Source: Microbulbifer hainanensis (lineage in GTDB: Bacteria; Pseudomonadota; Gammaproteobacteria; Pseudomonadales; Cellvibrionaceae). From it: a stretch of 55,998 nt of DNA. The notes under the pieces are model-generated. The model worked only from the letters and a program-made list of their open reading frames with translations, did not search any database and was not told the origin of the DNA. Position numbers and translations under genes: made by a program. The DNA is taken from positions 1 to 55,998 of the forward strand of contig NZ_JACZCR010000042.1 of the NCBI RefSeq assembly GCF_014904735.1, read 5' to 3'. Positions 43,589 to 52,362 of the stretch are shown here, piece by piece; position 1 is the first letter of the stretch, and every line of letters begins with the position of its first letter.

Positions 43589-46500
43589 CTAGCCCTTGCC
43601 CGCGTGCTGTGTTTCCAGTTCGGCCACGGCGCGCGCCACGTCGCCGGGCGAGCCGGTGCGGCGCGCGAACAGGTCGTAGGCCACCGGCACGATGGACACG
43701 GTAAACACCGTCGCCGCCAGCACCCCGTACAACACCACCACGCCGATCACCGCCCGCGTCTCGGAACCGGCCCCGGACGACAGCAGCAGCGGCACGGATC
43801 CAGCGGCGGTGGTCACGCCGGTCATCAGAATCGGCCGCAGGCGGGTGACCGATGCCTGGCGTAGGGCCTCGGCAAAGCCCAGGCCGCGGTCGCGCAGTTG
43901 GTTGGCGAACTCGACGATCAGGATGCCGTTCTTGGCCGCCAGCCCCACCAGCATGATCAGCCCCACCTGGCTGTAGATGTTCAGCGACTGGCCGCTGAAC
44001 AGCAGGCCGGCCAGCGCACCGGCCATCGCCAGCGGCACCGTGACCATGATCACCAGCGGGTGAATGAAACTCTCGAACTGCGCCGCCAGCACCAGGAACA
44101 CCACCAGCGCCCCGAGCAGGATCGCGAACAGGATGGTGTTGCCGGAATCCTGGAAGTTCTTCGACTGCCCCTTGTAGTCGATCACCGGGGTGCCATCCAG
44201 CTCCGCGGCGGCGAGGCCATTCAGGTAGTCGATCGCATCGCCGAGCACCAGGCCGTCGGCCAGGTTGGCCTCCAGCGTGATCGAGCGGATGCGGTTGTAG
44301 CGCTGCAGGTTGGGCGAGTCGGCGTAGTCGCGCACATTGACCAGGCTCTGCAGCGGAATCAGCTTGCCGGTGGTGGTGGAGCGCGCGTAGATATTGTCGA
44401 GGCTGGCCGGGGTGCGCTGTAGCGCGCGCTCACCCTCGAGGATCACATCGTACTCCTCGCCGTCGTTGATGAAGGTGGTGGCGCGCAGTGAACCGAACAT
44501 CGTCTGCAGGCTGGAGCCGACATCGCTGACCTGCACCCCCAGGTCGGCGGCGCGCTCGTAGTCCACATCGATGCGCATCTGCGGCTGGGTCTCCTTGTAG
44601 TCCCAGTCCACCCCCAGCAGGCCCGGATTGGATCTGGCGATGGCCGCATTGAGCTTGTCGCGCCACGCGGTCAGCTGCTCGTAACTGGCACCGCCGAGCA
44701 CGAACTGCACCGGCTTGCCGAGGCCACCGCCGAATCCCTGGCGCATCACCGGAAAGGCCCGCACACCGCTGAGGTCGCTGACTTTCTCGCGCACTGTGTT
44801 CATCAGTTCAAAACCCGACGGCCGCTCGCCAAAGGGCGCTAGGGTAAAGATCACCATACCGGTATTGAAGGTGGCGGAATTGCCAAAGGAACGCGGCGAG
44901 CGCACCAGCAGCCGGCGCACATAGCCCGCCTCGACCAGCGGCATCAGGCGCTTTTCGATCTCGTCCATATACTCCTGCATGTACTGGTAGCTGGCGCCCT
45001 CCGGGCCGTTCACCAGCAGGAAGAAGGCCCCGCGATCCTCCCGCGGCGCATACTCACCGGGGATCAGTTTCACTGCCAGCAGCGCAAACGCGAGCACCGC
45101 GGCGAAACCGAACCCGGCGAGCCAGCGCCGGCGCAACAGGCTCTCCAGCGCGCTGCGGTAACCCCGCTGCAGGCGCGCCAACTGCGCGTCCATCAGACGC
45201 GTCAGGCGATTGCCCTGGTCATTCGGGCGTATCAGCCGGGCCGCCAGCATCGGCGACAGGGTCAGCGCAGTGAACGAGGAAAAGATCACCGCCGCCGACA
45301 TGGTCAGTGCAAATTCCGAGAACAGCCGGCCGATATCCCCCTCGAGAAACGTGATCGGCACGAATACCGCCACCAGCACCAGTGTGGTGGCGACCACGGC
45401 GAAACCCACCTCGCGGGCGCCGCGGTAAGCGGCCAGCAGCGGCGGCTCGCCGTACTCGTCCATGCGCCGGAAGATGTTTTCCAGCACCACGATGGCATCG
45501 TCCACCACCAGCCCGATCGCCAGCACCAGCGCCAGCAGCGTGAGCAGGTTGATACTGAATCCGAAGGCGTAGAGCAGGATGGACGTGGCGACGAGGGAGA
45601 CCGGCACCGTGATCGCCGGCACCAGCGTCGCGCGCCAGTTGCCGAGGAACAGGTAGATCACCAGCACCACCAGGATCACGGCAATGATCAGCGTGCTGTA
45701 CACCTCGGAAATGGCCTCGCTGACGAACACCGAGGAATCGTAACTCTGTGCCAGGGTCATGCCCGGCGGCAGTGTCGCGTTGACCTTCACCATCTCCGTC
45801 TTGGCCGCATCCGCCACGGCGATGATGTTGCCGGTGGACTGGCGGGTAATGCCGATCCCCACCATCGATTCGCCGTTGCCGCGGAAGGTGGAGCGCTCCT
45901 CTACCGAGCCCAGCTCGACCCGCGCCACATCGGCGAGTCGCACCACGTGGCCGTTGGCACCGGTGGCAATGGCGAGCCGGGCGAAATCGTCGGCACTGCG
46001 AAACTGTCGCTGCAGGCGCAGCGTGAACTGGCGATCGCCGGATTCCAGGTAGCCCGCCGGCAGTTCGCGGTTTTCGGCGCGCAGCGCGCGCTCGATATCG
46101 CCACTGGTCACACCGTGTGCAGCCATCGCGGTGCGGTCAAGCCAGATCCGCATCGCGTATTCCTTGCTGCCGCCGACCCGCACGCGGGCGACGCCGTCGA
46201 GCACGGAAAAACGGTCGACCAAGTAACGCCTGGCGTAGTCCGTCAGTTCGGGGACGGTCATGTTTTCCGACGTCAGGTTCAGCCACAGCACCACGTCGTC
46301 GTTGCTGTCGACCTTTTCGATTTCCGGGGGATCCGCCTCCACCGGCAGATTGTCCAGCACGCCGGAAACGCGGTCGCGGATATCGTTGGCGGCGGCATCG
46401 ACATCCCGGTTGATTTTGAACTCGATGGTGATGTTGGAGCGCCCGTCCTGGCTCGAGGACGAAATCGTCTTGATACCCTCGACCCCGGCGATGCGGTCCT

Positions 46501-46702
46501 CGATCGGGCGGGTGATACGGGCTTCGACGATGTCCGCCGAGGCCCCGGGGTAGTCCGTCCGCACCGACACAATCGGCGGATCGATATCCGGGTATTCCCG
46601 CAGCGGCAGGCGCTCGAAACTGATCAGGCCGAACACCACCAGCAGCAGGGACATCACCAGGGCGAGGACCGGTCGCCTGACTGCGGTATCGCTGAGGATC
46701 AT
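43589..46702 (-). CDS. RND-type efflux permease (HAE1 family)
   Basis: A 1037-residue inner-membrane transporter of the AcrB/MexB type. The start VRRPVLALVMSLLLVVFGLISF, ITRPIEDRIAGVEGIKTISSSSQDG and IGLVVDDAIVVLENIFRRM (TM4 Asp-Asp proton relay) are typical. A second half repeats the layout (LVGLAAKNGILIVEFANQLRDRG, RLRPILMTGVTTAAGSVPLLLS). It exports drugs or lipophilic compounds together with the adaptor upstream. Its start overlaps the adaptor stop by 4 bp (ATGA). No outer-membrane channel gene is in the operon, so a TolC made elsewhere is needed. Confidence 0.92.
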   Translation of the reverse strand: MILSDTAVRRPVLALVMSLLLVVFGLISFERLPLREYPDIDPPIVSVRTDYPGASADIVEARITRPIEDRIAGVEGIKTISSSSQDGRSNITIEFKINRDVDAAANDIRDRVSGVLDNLPVEADPPEIEKVDSNDDVVLWLNLTSENMTVPELTDYARRYLVDRFSVLDGVARVRVGGSKEYAMRIWLDRTAMAAHGVTSGDIERALRAENRELPAGYLESGDRQFTLRLQRQFRSADDFARLAIATGANGHVVRLADVARVELGSVEERSTFRGNGESMVGIGITRQSTGNIIAVADAAKTEMVKVNATLPPGMTLAQSYDSSVFVSEAISEVYSTLIIAVILVVLVIYLFLGNWRATLVPAITVPVSLVATSILLYAFGFSINLLTLLALVLAIGLVVDDAIVVLENIFRRMDEYGEPPLLAAYRGAREVGFAVVATTLVLVAVFVPITFLEGDIGRLFSEFALTMSAAVIFSSFTALTLSPMLAARLIRPNDQGNRLTRLMDAQLARLQRGYRSALESLLRRRWLAGFGFAAVLAFALLAVKLIPGEYAPREDRGAFFLLVNGPEGASYQYMQEYMDEIEKRLMPLVEAGYVRRLLVRSPRSFGNSATFNTGMVIFTLAPFGERPSGFELMNTVREKVSDLSGVRAFPVMRQGFGGGLGKPVQFVLGGASYEQLTAWRDKLNAAIARSNPGLLGVDWDYKETQPQMRIDVDYERAADLGVQVSDVGSSLQTMFGSLRATTFINDGEEYDVILEGERALQRTPASLDNIYARSTTTGKLIPLQSLVNVRDYADSPNLQRYNRIRSITLEANLADGLVLGDAIDYLNGLAAAELDGTPVIDYKGQSKNFQDSGNTILFAILLGALVVFLVLAAQFESFIHPLVIMVTVPLAMAGALAGLLFSGQSLNIYSQVGLIMLVGLAAKNGILIVEFANQLRDRGLGFAEALRQASVTRLRPILMTGVTTAAGSVPLLLSSGAGSETRAVIGVVVLYGVLAATVFTVSIVPVAYDLFARRTGSPGDVARAVAELETQHAGKG

Positions 46703-47754
46703 GACTGCCCCACTGCCGCTGCCGCGTCTTCGGCCACTTCTGGCGTCACCGGCTGGCCGTCGCGGATCTTGAGACCGCCGCGGGTCACCACCTGCTGCCC
46801 GGCACTGAGACCCGACAGCACTTCAACCTTGCCCGTATAGCGGCGCCCGAGCTGTACCGCGCGGCGCTGGGCTACATAGCCATCGCCGCTGGACTCCAGC
46901 ACGAAGACCCACTGCTGGTCCGCCACCGGCAGCAAGGCGGATTCGGGAATCGTCAGCGCACTGCGTGGATTGCTGACGACTTCCACCGCCAGCAGCATGC
47001 CCGGCCGCAGCAGGCCCTCGGGGTTGTCGAAGCGCGCGCGCACGGTGGCTGCGCGTGTCTGCGCATCCACCCGCGGATCCACCAGCAGTACCTCGCCGCG
47101 GAAATCCCGCCCGGGATGCGCGCGACTGTGTGCGCGCACTTCCATTCCCGGCGCCAGTTGCGGCAGTCGGCGCTCGGGCACGGTGAAATCCACTTTCAGC
47201 CGCGACACATCCTGCAGGGTGGTGATTTCCTCGCTGGGGGACACCAAGCCGCCGACACTGACATTGCGCAGCCCCAGCTGGCCGGCGAAGGGCGCGCGGA
47301 TAATGCGATCGTTGATACGCGCCTCGAGCATCGCCGCGCGCGCGCGGGTTTCCGCCACCAGGGTCTCGGCGGCGTCCAGCTGTTCCGCCGTGGCGAGCTT
47401 TTTACTGACCAGCCCGCGCAGGCGCTCGGCGTCGCGTCGGTAGCGGGCGAGGCTCGCGCGCGCGCCGTCCAGTTCGGCGCTCTCTTCTGCGTGATCCAGC
47501 TCCACCAGAACATCACCGGCTTTCACCCACTGGCCGCTGGCGAAGGCGATGCGCGCGATACGCTCGGTTTCAGTGGCGCGCACCGAGACATATTCCCACG
47601 CCCGCGCGGTGCCCAGCGCCTCGACCGGATCGGCGATGACCTCTTCCTGCACCAGTGCGGTGCGCACTACCACGGGGTTGTCCCCACCCTGCGCCCATAC
47701 GCCGCGGGCACCCAACAAAAGCAGCAGGCACATCAGGCCAATTTTTTTCTTCAT
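46699..47754 (-). CDS. RND efflux periplasmic adaptor (membrane fusion protein)
   Basis: The ATG at 47754 begins a signal peptide MKKKIGLMCLLLLLGARGVWA, so the in-frame upstream codons are dropped. The 351-residue protein has the adaptor order: lipoyl/barrel half (VSVRATETERIARIAFASGQWVKAGDVLVELD), coiled coil hairpin (AELDGARASLARYRRDAERLRG), then INDRIIRAPFAGQLGLRNVSVGGLVSP and the membrane-proximal domain. There is no lipobox Cys. It bridges the RND permease to an outer-membrane channel in the periplasm. It is first in a two-gene unit, overlapping the permease by 4 bp. Confidence 0.9.
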   Translation of the reverse strand: MKKKIGLMCLLLLLGARGVWAQGGDNPVVVRTALVQEEVIADPVEALGTARAWEYVSVRATETERIARIAFASGQWVKAGDVLVELDHAEESAELDGARASLARYRRDAERLRGLVSKKLATAEQLDAAETLVAETRARAAMLEARINDRIIRAPFAGQLGLRNVSVGGLVSPSEEITTLQDVSRLKVDFTVPERRLPQLAPGMEVRAHSRAHPGRDFRGEVLLVDPRVDAQTRAATVRARFDNPEGLLRPGMLLAVEVVSNPRSALTIPESALLPVADQQWVFVLESSGDGYVAQRRAVQLGRRYTGKVEVLSGLSAGQQVVTRGGLKIRDGQPVTPEVAEDAAAAVGQS

Positions 47755-47877
47755 TGTGTTTATTGTCTTTCGCTGATCGGGAAGTTGCCGCGCAGTGGCT
47801 GGCACAAAAGCGCGCGCGGGCTGCGACAGAGTATACGCAGTCCGGACGCTTACAGTTCAGGAAAGAATGCAGGATTC

Positions 47878-47899
47878 GGGCCCGTCTGGCGACGGGCCC
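47878..47899. repeat. Hairpin after the M1 peptidase gene
   Basis: GGGCCCGT, a 6-base loop, ACGGGCCC. It lies 19-40 bp beyond the peptidase stop and before the adaptor gene on the same strand. No T run follows, so it could be a weak or Rho-assisted terminator, or a processing hairpin. Confidence 0.45.
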
Positions 47900-47917
47900 G
47901 GTATGCAAGAGGGAGGA

Positions 47918-49891
47918 TTATTCGCCGTCGTCGCCGTAGACGATCTGGCTGTTCACCTTGACGGTCAGCGGGTGGTAGCCGGGCTTGGCTTTCTCGAAAA
48001 TCCGCACGGCCATATCGCGCTTGCCGTTTTCAACCAAAGCGCGGTACAGCGGGCGCACGAACTTGTTGCGGCCGATGCTTACCATGAACTCTTCCAGGCG
48101 CGGGAAGGCCGGCTGGTAGTCATTGCGCACGGCGATCATCAGCCAGCTGAAGGCGATTTCATTGTTCTTCGACTTGGTCAGACCGAAGGTGTCGTCCAGC
48201 TCTTTCAGCTGTTTTTCGCTCAGTTTCTCCGGCATGCCGTCGAGGAAGTACTTCCACTCGTGGAAGGTCCACTTGCTGGTGTCGATATCCTTGGCCGCAA
48301 TCTTGCCGTCGAGCCACTGCTGGCGAATCGGGTCGATCTTGGTAAAGGCATCGGAAGTCGGGTGCGGCGCGCCCTCCGGCAGGCCCGGCTCGTAGATCCA
48401 CTGGTGGATACGTTTGGGATCCAGCTTGTCCGGATACTGCTTCACCAGGGTCTCGTTCAGGTAGTTGACGAAATCTTCCGTGGTGATGCTCTGGAACGCG
48501 AAGTGGTTGAAGTAATCCAGCAGGAACTGGTCGAACGCCTCGCGGCCGACTTTCTGCTCCAGCTCGTACAGGAACAGGGAACCCTTTTCATAGGGGATGT
48601 TGGAAAACACTTCGTCCGGGTCGCGACCGCGCATGTCGACTGCAAGGATCTCGTCTTTATCCGGGCGATCTGCCAGGTCCGCCTCCAGATCCGCGTAGCC
48701 CAGCGCCATTTCCATCTTGTAGCGCTCGTCACCGTAGACGTTCTGCATGATGCGGTTGGTCAGGTAAGTGGTGAAACCCTCGTTCAGCCACAGGTCACGC
48801 CAGGTGGCATTGGTGACCAGGTTGCCGGACCAGGAGTGGGCCAGTTCGTGGGCGATCAGGGAGACCAGGCTCTTGTCACCGGCGATGACAGTCGGGGTGA
48901 TGAAGCTCAGGCGCGGGTTCTCCATACCGCCGAACGGGAAGCTGGGCGGCAGGATCAGCAAGTCGTAGCGGTCCCAGCGGTAAGGGCCGTACACCTTCTC
49001 GTTGACCTCGAGCATGGACTCGGTGTCCGCGAATTCCTTGGCGGCCGCGTCCAGCAGGGACGGTTCGGCGTAGACACCGGTGCGTTCGCCCATGGCCTTG
49101 AAGTCCAGGTCGCCAACGGCCAGCGCCAGCAGGTAAGACGGGATCGGCTGCGGCATCTCGAACTTGTAGACGCCGTTCTTCGGTGCGTCCGGATCGTTGT
49201 TTGCACTCATGACCGCACGCAGCTCTTTCGGCGTGCGGATGGTCGCGTTATAGGTGATGCGTACGGACGGAGTGTCCTGCAGCGGTACAAAACTGCGCGC
49301 GTGGATCGCCTGCGCCTGGGTGAACAGGAACGGGTGCTTCTTGCCAGCGGTCTGCTGCGGCTCCAGCCACTGCACACCGGAAGCGTCCGGCGAGGTCTCG
49401 TAGCGGATCGCCACCTGGGTGGCATTTTTCGGCAGCTTGATCTTCAGCGGCGTGCCCATGTCATGGTCGGTCTCGCCCATGGAGAACTTGACCGGCTCCA
49501 TCGTCTCGCCGTGACCGGCTTGCACCGACTCGATTTTCAGGCCGCGGGTGTCGAGCACCAGCGGGCGGTTCTTGTCGTTCAGGCGTTTAAACTGGAGTTT
49601 CGCCTCGCCACTGAGCACTTTGCGTGAAAAGTCGACGTTCAGATCCAGGTCCAGGTGCTTGACCCGGTAATCTTCCGTATTGGCGAAAGAGTTGTAGTCC
49701 TTGCCGGGCTTAACGCCCTTGTCAGTTTTTGCCTTGGCGGACTTCTTGTCGGCGCCGGACTTGTCTGCGGTGGCACTGGCAGTTTTTGCCGCGGTGCCTT
49801 GTGCCGACGACGGCGCTTCGGATTTTGAACAGCCGCCCGCCAGTGCGAGCGCACCGACAATCAGGCTGGTACAGAGTAAGCGGGGCAACAT
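47918..49891 (-). CDS. M1-family aminopeptidase lipoprotein (LTA4-hydrolase type)
   Basis: A 657-residue protein with a lipoprotein signal (lipobox LAGGC, Cys21), then a Lys/Ala/Ser-rich linker to about residue 65. The M1 domains follow. The exopeptidase motif is GGMENPRL (321-328) and the zinc motif HELAH (348-352) with distal Glu371 in WLNEGFTTYL. The C-terminal helical domain includes the LTA4-hydrolase-type armadillo part (residues ~470-650). It removes N-terminal amino acids from peptides in the periplasm, probably anchored in a membrane. It is transcribed alone, upstream of the RND pump genes on the same strand. Confidence 0.9.
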   Translation of the reverse strand: MLPRLLCTSLIVGALALAGGCSKSEAPSSAQGTAAKTASATADKSGADKKSAKAKTDKGVKPGKDYNSFANTEDYRVKHLDLDLNVDFSRKVLSGEAKLQFKRLNDKNRPLVLDTRGLKIESVQAGHGETMEPVKFSMGETDHDMGTPLKIKLPKNATQVAIRYETSPDASGVQWLEPQQTAGKKHPFLFTQAQAIHARSFVPLQDTPSVRITYNATIRTPKELRAVMSANNDPDAPKNGVYKFEMPQPIPSYLLALAVGDLDFKAMGERTGVYAEPSLLDAAAKEFADTESMLEVNEKVYGPYRWDRYDLLILPPSFPFGGMENPRLSFITPTVIAGDKSLVSLIAHELAHSWSGNLVTNATWRDLWLNEGFTTYLTNRIMQNVYGDERYKMEMALGYADLEADLADRPDKDEILAVDMRGRDPDEVFSNIPYEKGSLFLYELEQKVGREAFDQFLLDYFNHFAFQSITTEDFVNYLNETLVKQYPDKLDPKRIHQWIYEPGLPEGAPHPTSDAFTKIDPIRQQWLDGKIAAKDIDTSKWTFHEWKYFLDGMPEKLSEKQLKELDDTFGLTKSKNNEIAFSWLMIAVRNDYQPAFPRLEEFMVSIGRNKFVRPLYRALVENGKRDMAVRIFEKAKPGYHPLTVKVNSQIVYGDDGE

Positions 49892-50141
49892 GGGATGGCT
49901 CCAGTAAATATTCTGTTTTTATCAGTGAATCACTGCGGGCCCGGACGGGGCTAAAGCAGGATTTCGGGGATTGCTCAACGCGGCACAGGATACAGCAGCG
50001 CAGAGGACAAATCAGCCGCGCGGCGCTGGGCCGTGGACCTGGTGGCCTGTGGATAAGTGCAGATTGATCGCGATGTCGGGCGGGCGGAGAGATGGCAGAG
50101 CGAGAATGGAACCGGACTTCCCTGTCCGGTGCGGGGCGATC

Positions 50142-52229
50142 TCAGTCGAGGCTGAAATCAAAATTCATGTCTTCGGCCGGGGCCTGGACATAATAGCCCT
50201 GGATGTAGTCGGTGCCGGTCTGCCAGAGGGTCGGTAGCATGCTGGCCTGCTCGATATGCGGCACGATGACCTTGGTATTGGCCTCGCCCAGCTGCTTGAC
50301 CAGGTTGGCGAGGGTCTCGCTACTCTCGCCCTCGTCCTGCACTTCGTGCACGAAGGACGGGTCTACCTTGGCGATATCCACCTTGACGTGCTCCAGGGCC
50401 TTGAACGGGTTCAGGCCGGTGCCGAAATGGCACACGGCAACGCGGCAGCCGAGATCCTGCACCTGTTTGGTGAAATCCCGCGCCGCGTGCAGGTTGCTGT
50501 TGATATCTTCCTGGCGCATCTGGAAAGTGACCATCTTGGGCGGCACCTTGGCGGCCTTGAACGCAACGCCCAGCCAGGCCGGCAGCCCGCTGTCCAGCAG
50601 CGATCCGGCGGTAATGTGTAGCAGCAGCGACACATTCTTGTTGGCCGCACGTTCGGCAGCGGCGGCCTTGATCGCGTTGAGGATGATCCAGCGATCCATT
50701 TTGGTGGCCAGTGTCGCGTCGCCGAGCGCCTCGAGGAAGGCCACCGGCGCCAGTTGCTCCTTGCCGTCGACCAGCCGCACCAGCACTTCGTAGAGCTGTT
50801 CGCCACTGCCCTGCAGGCTGAGGATCGGCTGGTATAGCAGCTTCATGTTGCCGGCTTCCAGGGCCTGCACCACCCGCGCGCGCAGGTAGGTGTCGGCATC
50901 GCCCTGCTGGTCGGTATCGGGTTCAAAGAGCGCGAAAGCATTACCGTTTTCGCTTTTCTGCAGAGCCTGATCGTGGGCCTGCAGCGCCTGGTCGAGTACT
51001 TTCTGCGCGCCGCCGGAGGCCTCACTAAGCAGCGAGATCCCCACGGAAGCGGTGACATGCAGGGTTTTGCCGGCGGCGTCGAAGATGGTATCGGCAATGC
51101 TTTTCAGCAGCGTTTTGGTCCGGTGCTCGGCACTGTCCGGTGTCGTCTCCGGCATCAGCAGGCAGAAGCTGTCATCGCCGTAGCGCGCCAGCACATCGCC
51201 GCGGCGCAGACTGGACTGCAGCAGTTGGGCCATCTTCTTTTGCAGCGCGTCAGCACCCGCGACGCCCACCACTTTCTGCACCGTTTCCTCGAAGCGGTCG
51301 ACCTCGATGTACATCAGGCCACCCGTGCGCTGGGATCCGGCGGTGGACTGGATCGCCTTGTCGAGCAGCGGCAGGAAGTGCTGGCGGTTGTACAGCCCGG
51401 TGAGTGGATCGCGGCTCTTGATGTCGCTGAGCTGGGCTTCCAGCTGTTCGGTATCGCCACCGCGCGCGCCGATGCGCACCTGCAGGCAGCGCTCCTCGTC
51501 GTAGACCGTGGAGAGCACTTCCGCGCGGGTCGGCAGCGGACTGCCGCTGGCGGTCTTGGCAGTGAACTTCCATTCCTTTGCCTCGACCTCGTTGTTGTCG
51601 ATGGCACACTGTTTGAGGAAGTCCCGCGCATCTTCCTGCTCGCCCTCGGTAAGCATGTCGATCAGCGGCTGGTATTCGATGTCGTCGTTGCTCTGGTAGC
51701 CAAAACGCTCGGCGAAGGACTCATTGGCATAGACGATCAGGCCGTCGGAGACGTAGGCAATGCCGTCCTTGGAGCTGTCCAGCAGCTCCTTGGCGCGCTG
51801 TAGCGTCGCGTGGTAACGGCGGTCGTGCAGCCGCGCCCGGCGGCGGTTTTCCAGGGCGACCATTTCCCGCTGGATGACCAGCAGCAGATGCTGGTCTTCG
51901 TCCACGGTGACCACATCGCGGGCACCCAGCTTGAGGCCCTCAACCACCGGTTGAGCGCCCGCGCGCTCACTGAGGAGCACTGTCGGGATGTCTTTCTGCA
52001 TCTTGCTGATGGTGCGCAGCGCCACGGCGGGGGGAACCTGCTTGCTGCTCTCGGCGGCGATCAGCAGGTCCCAGCTCTTGTCCTGCAGAAGCTTGGTCAG
52101 TGCGGCTTCGCTGGCCACATGCTGGGCGCGGTTCGAGCGCCCGGCATTGTGCAGCATACTGACCAGGCGCTGTGCTTCAGAAGGGGTATCGTGTATCAGA
52201 AGTAGTCGGATTGTGTCGTTGCTGCTCAT
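50142..52229 (-). CDS. fimX: FimX-type c-di-GMP effector
   Basis: A 695-residue protein. A receiver-like domain (8-125) has no phospho-acceptor Asp at the usual place (IAAESS). A PAS domain covers about 145-255. A GGDEF domain (270-430) reads GDDSF at 351-355, and an EAL domain (445-690) reads YEVLVRL (481-483 EVL) instead of EAL. Pseudomonas FimX has the same order and degenerate motifs; it is a non-catalytic c-di-GMP binder that controls type IV pilus assembly and twitching through PilB/PilZ. In Pseudomonas fimX also lies near serB, as here. Inactive GGDEF and EAL are expected for FimX. Confidence 0.86.
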   Translation of the reverse strand: MSSNDTIRLLLIHDTPSEAQRLVSMLHNAGRSNRAQHVASEAALTKLLQDKSWDLLIAAESSKQVPPAVALRTISKMQKDIPTVLLSERAGAQPVVEGLKLGARDVVTVDEDQHLLLVIQREMVALENRRRARLHDRRYHATLQRAKELLDSSKDGIAYVSDGLIVYANESFAERFGYQSNDDIEYQPLIDMLTEGEQEDARDFLKQCAIDNNEVEAKEWKFTAKTASGSPLPTRAEVLSTVYDEERCLQVRIGARGGDTEQLEAQLSDIKSRDPLTGLYNRQHFLPLLDKAIQSTAGSQRTGGLMYIEVDRFEETVQKVVGVAGADALQKKMAQLLQSSLRRGDVLARYGDDSFCLLMPETTPDSAEHRTKTLLKSIADTIFDAAGKTLHVTASVGISLLSEASGGAQKVLDQALQAHDQALQKSENGNAFALFEPDTDQQGDADTYLRARVVQALEAGNMKLLYQPILSLQGSGEQLYEVLVRLVDGKEQLAPVAFLEALGDATLATKMDRWIILNAIKAAAAERAANKNVSLLLHITAGSLLDSGLPAWLGVAFKAAKVPPKMVTFQMRQEDINSNLHAARDFTKQVQDLGCRVAVCHFGTGLNPFKALEHVKVDIAKVDPSFVHEVQDEGESSETLANLVKQLGEANTKVIVPHIEQASMLPTLWQTGTDYIQGYYVQAPAEDMNFDFSLD

Positions 52230-52362
52230 TATTCTGCTCGTGGTACCTACTGCGGCGGGACCGCTCCGCCCCGGAAAATCCCGGTAGCGCGAAGGGTCAT
52301 AAGTTTAGGTTGCCGCAGCGGTTACTTACAAGAGCGCAGGTGGGCCAGTCGGGCGACCGGCA

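Noticed and set aside
43589..47754. Complete tripartite efflux operon
   Set aside because: Only adaptor and permease genes are present; no outer-membrane channel gene lies next to them.
50142..52229. Loss of GGDEF and EAL motifs as gene decay
   Set aside because: Degenerate motifs (GDxxF and EVL) are the normal state of FimX proteins.
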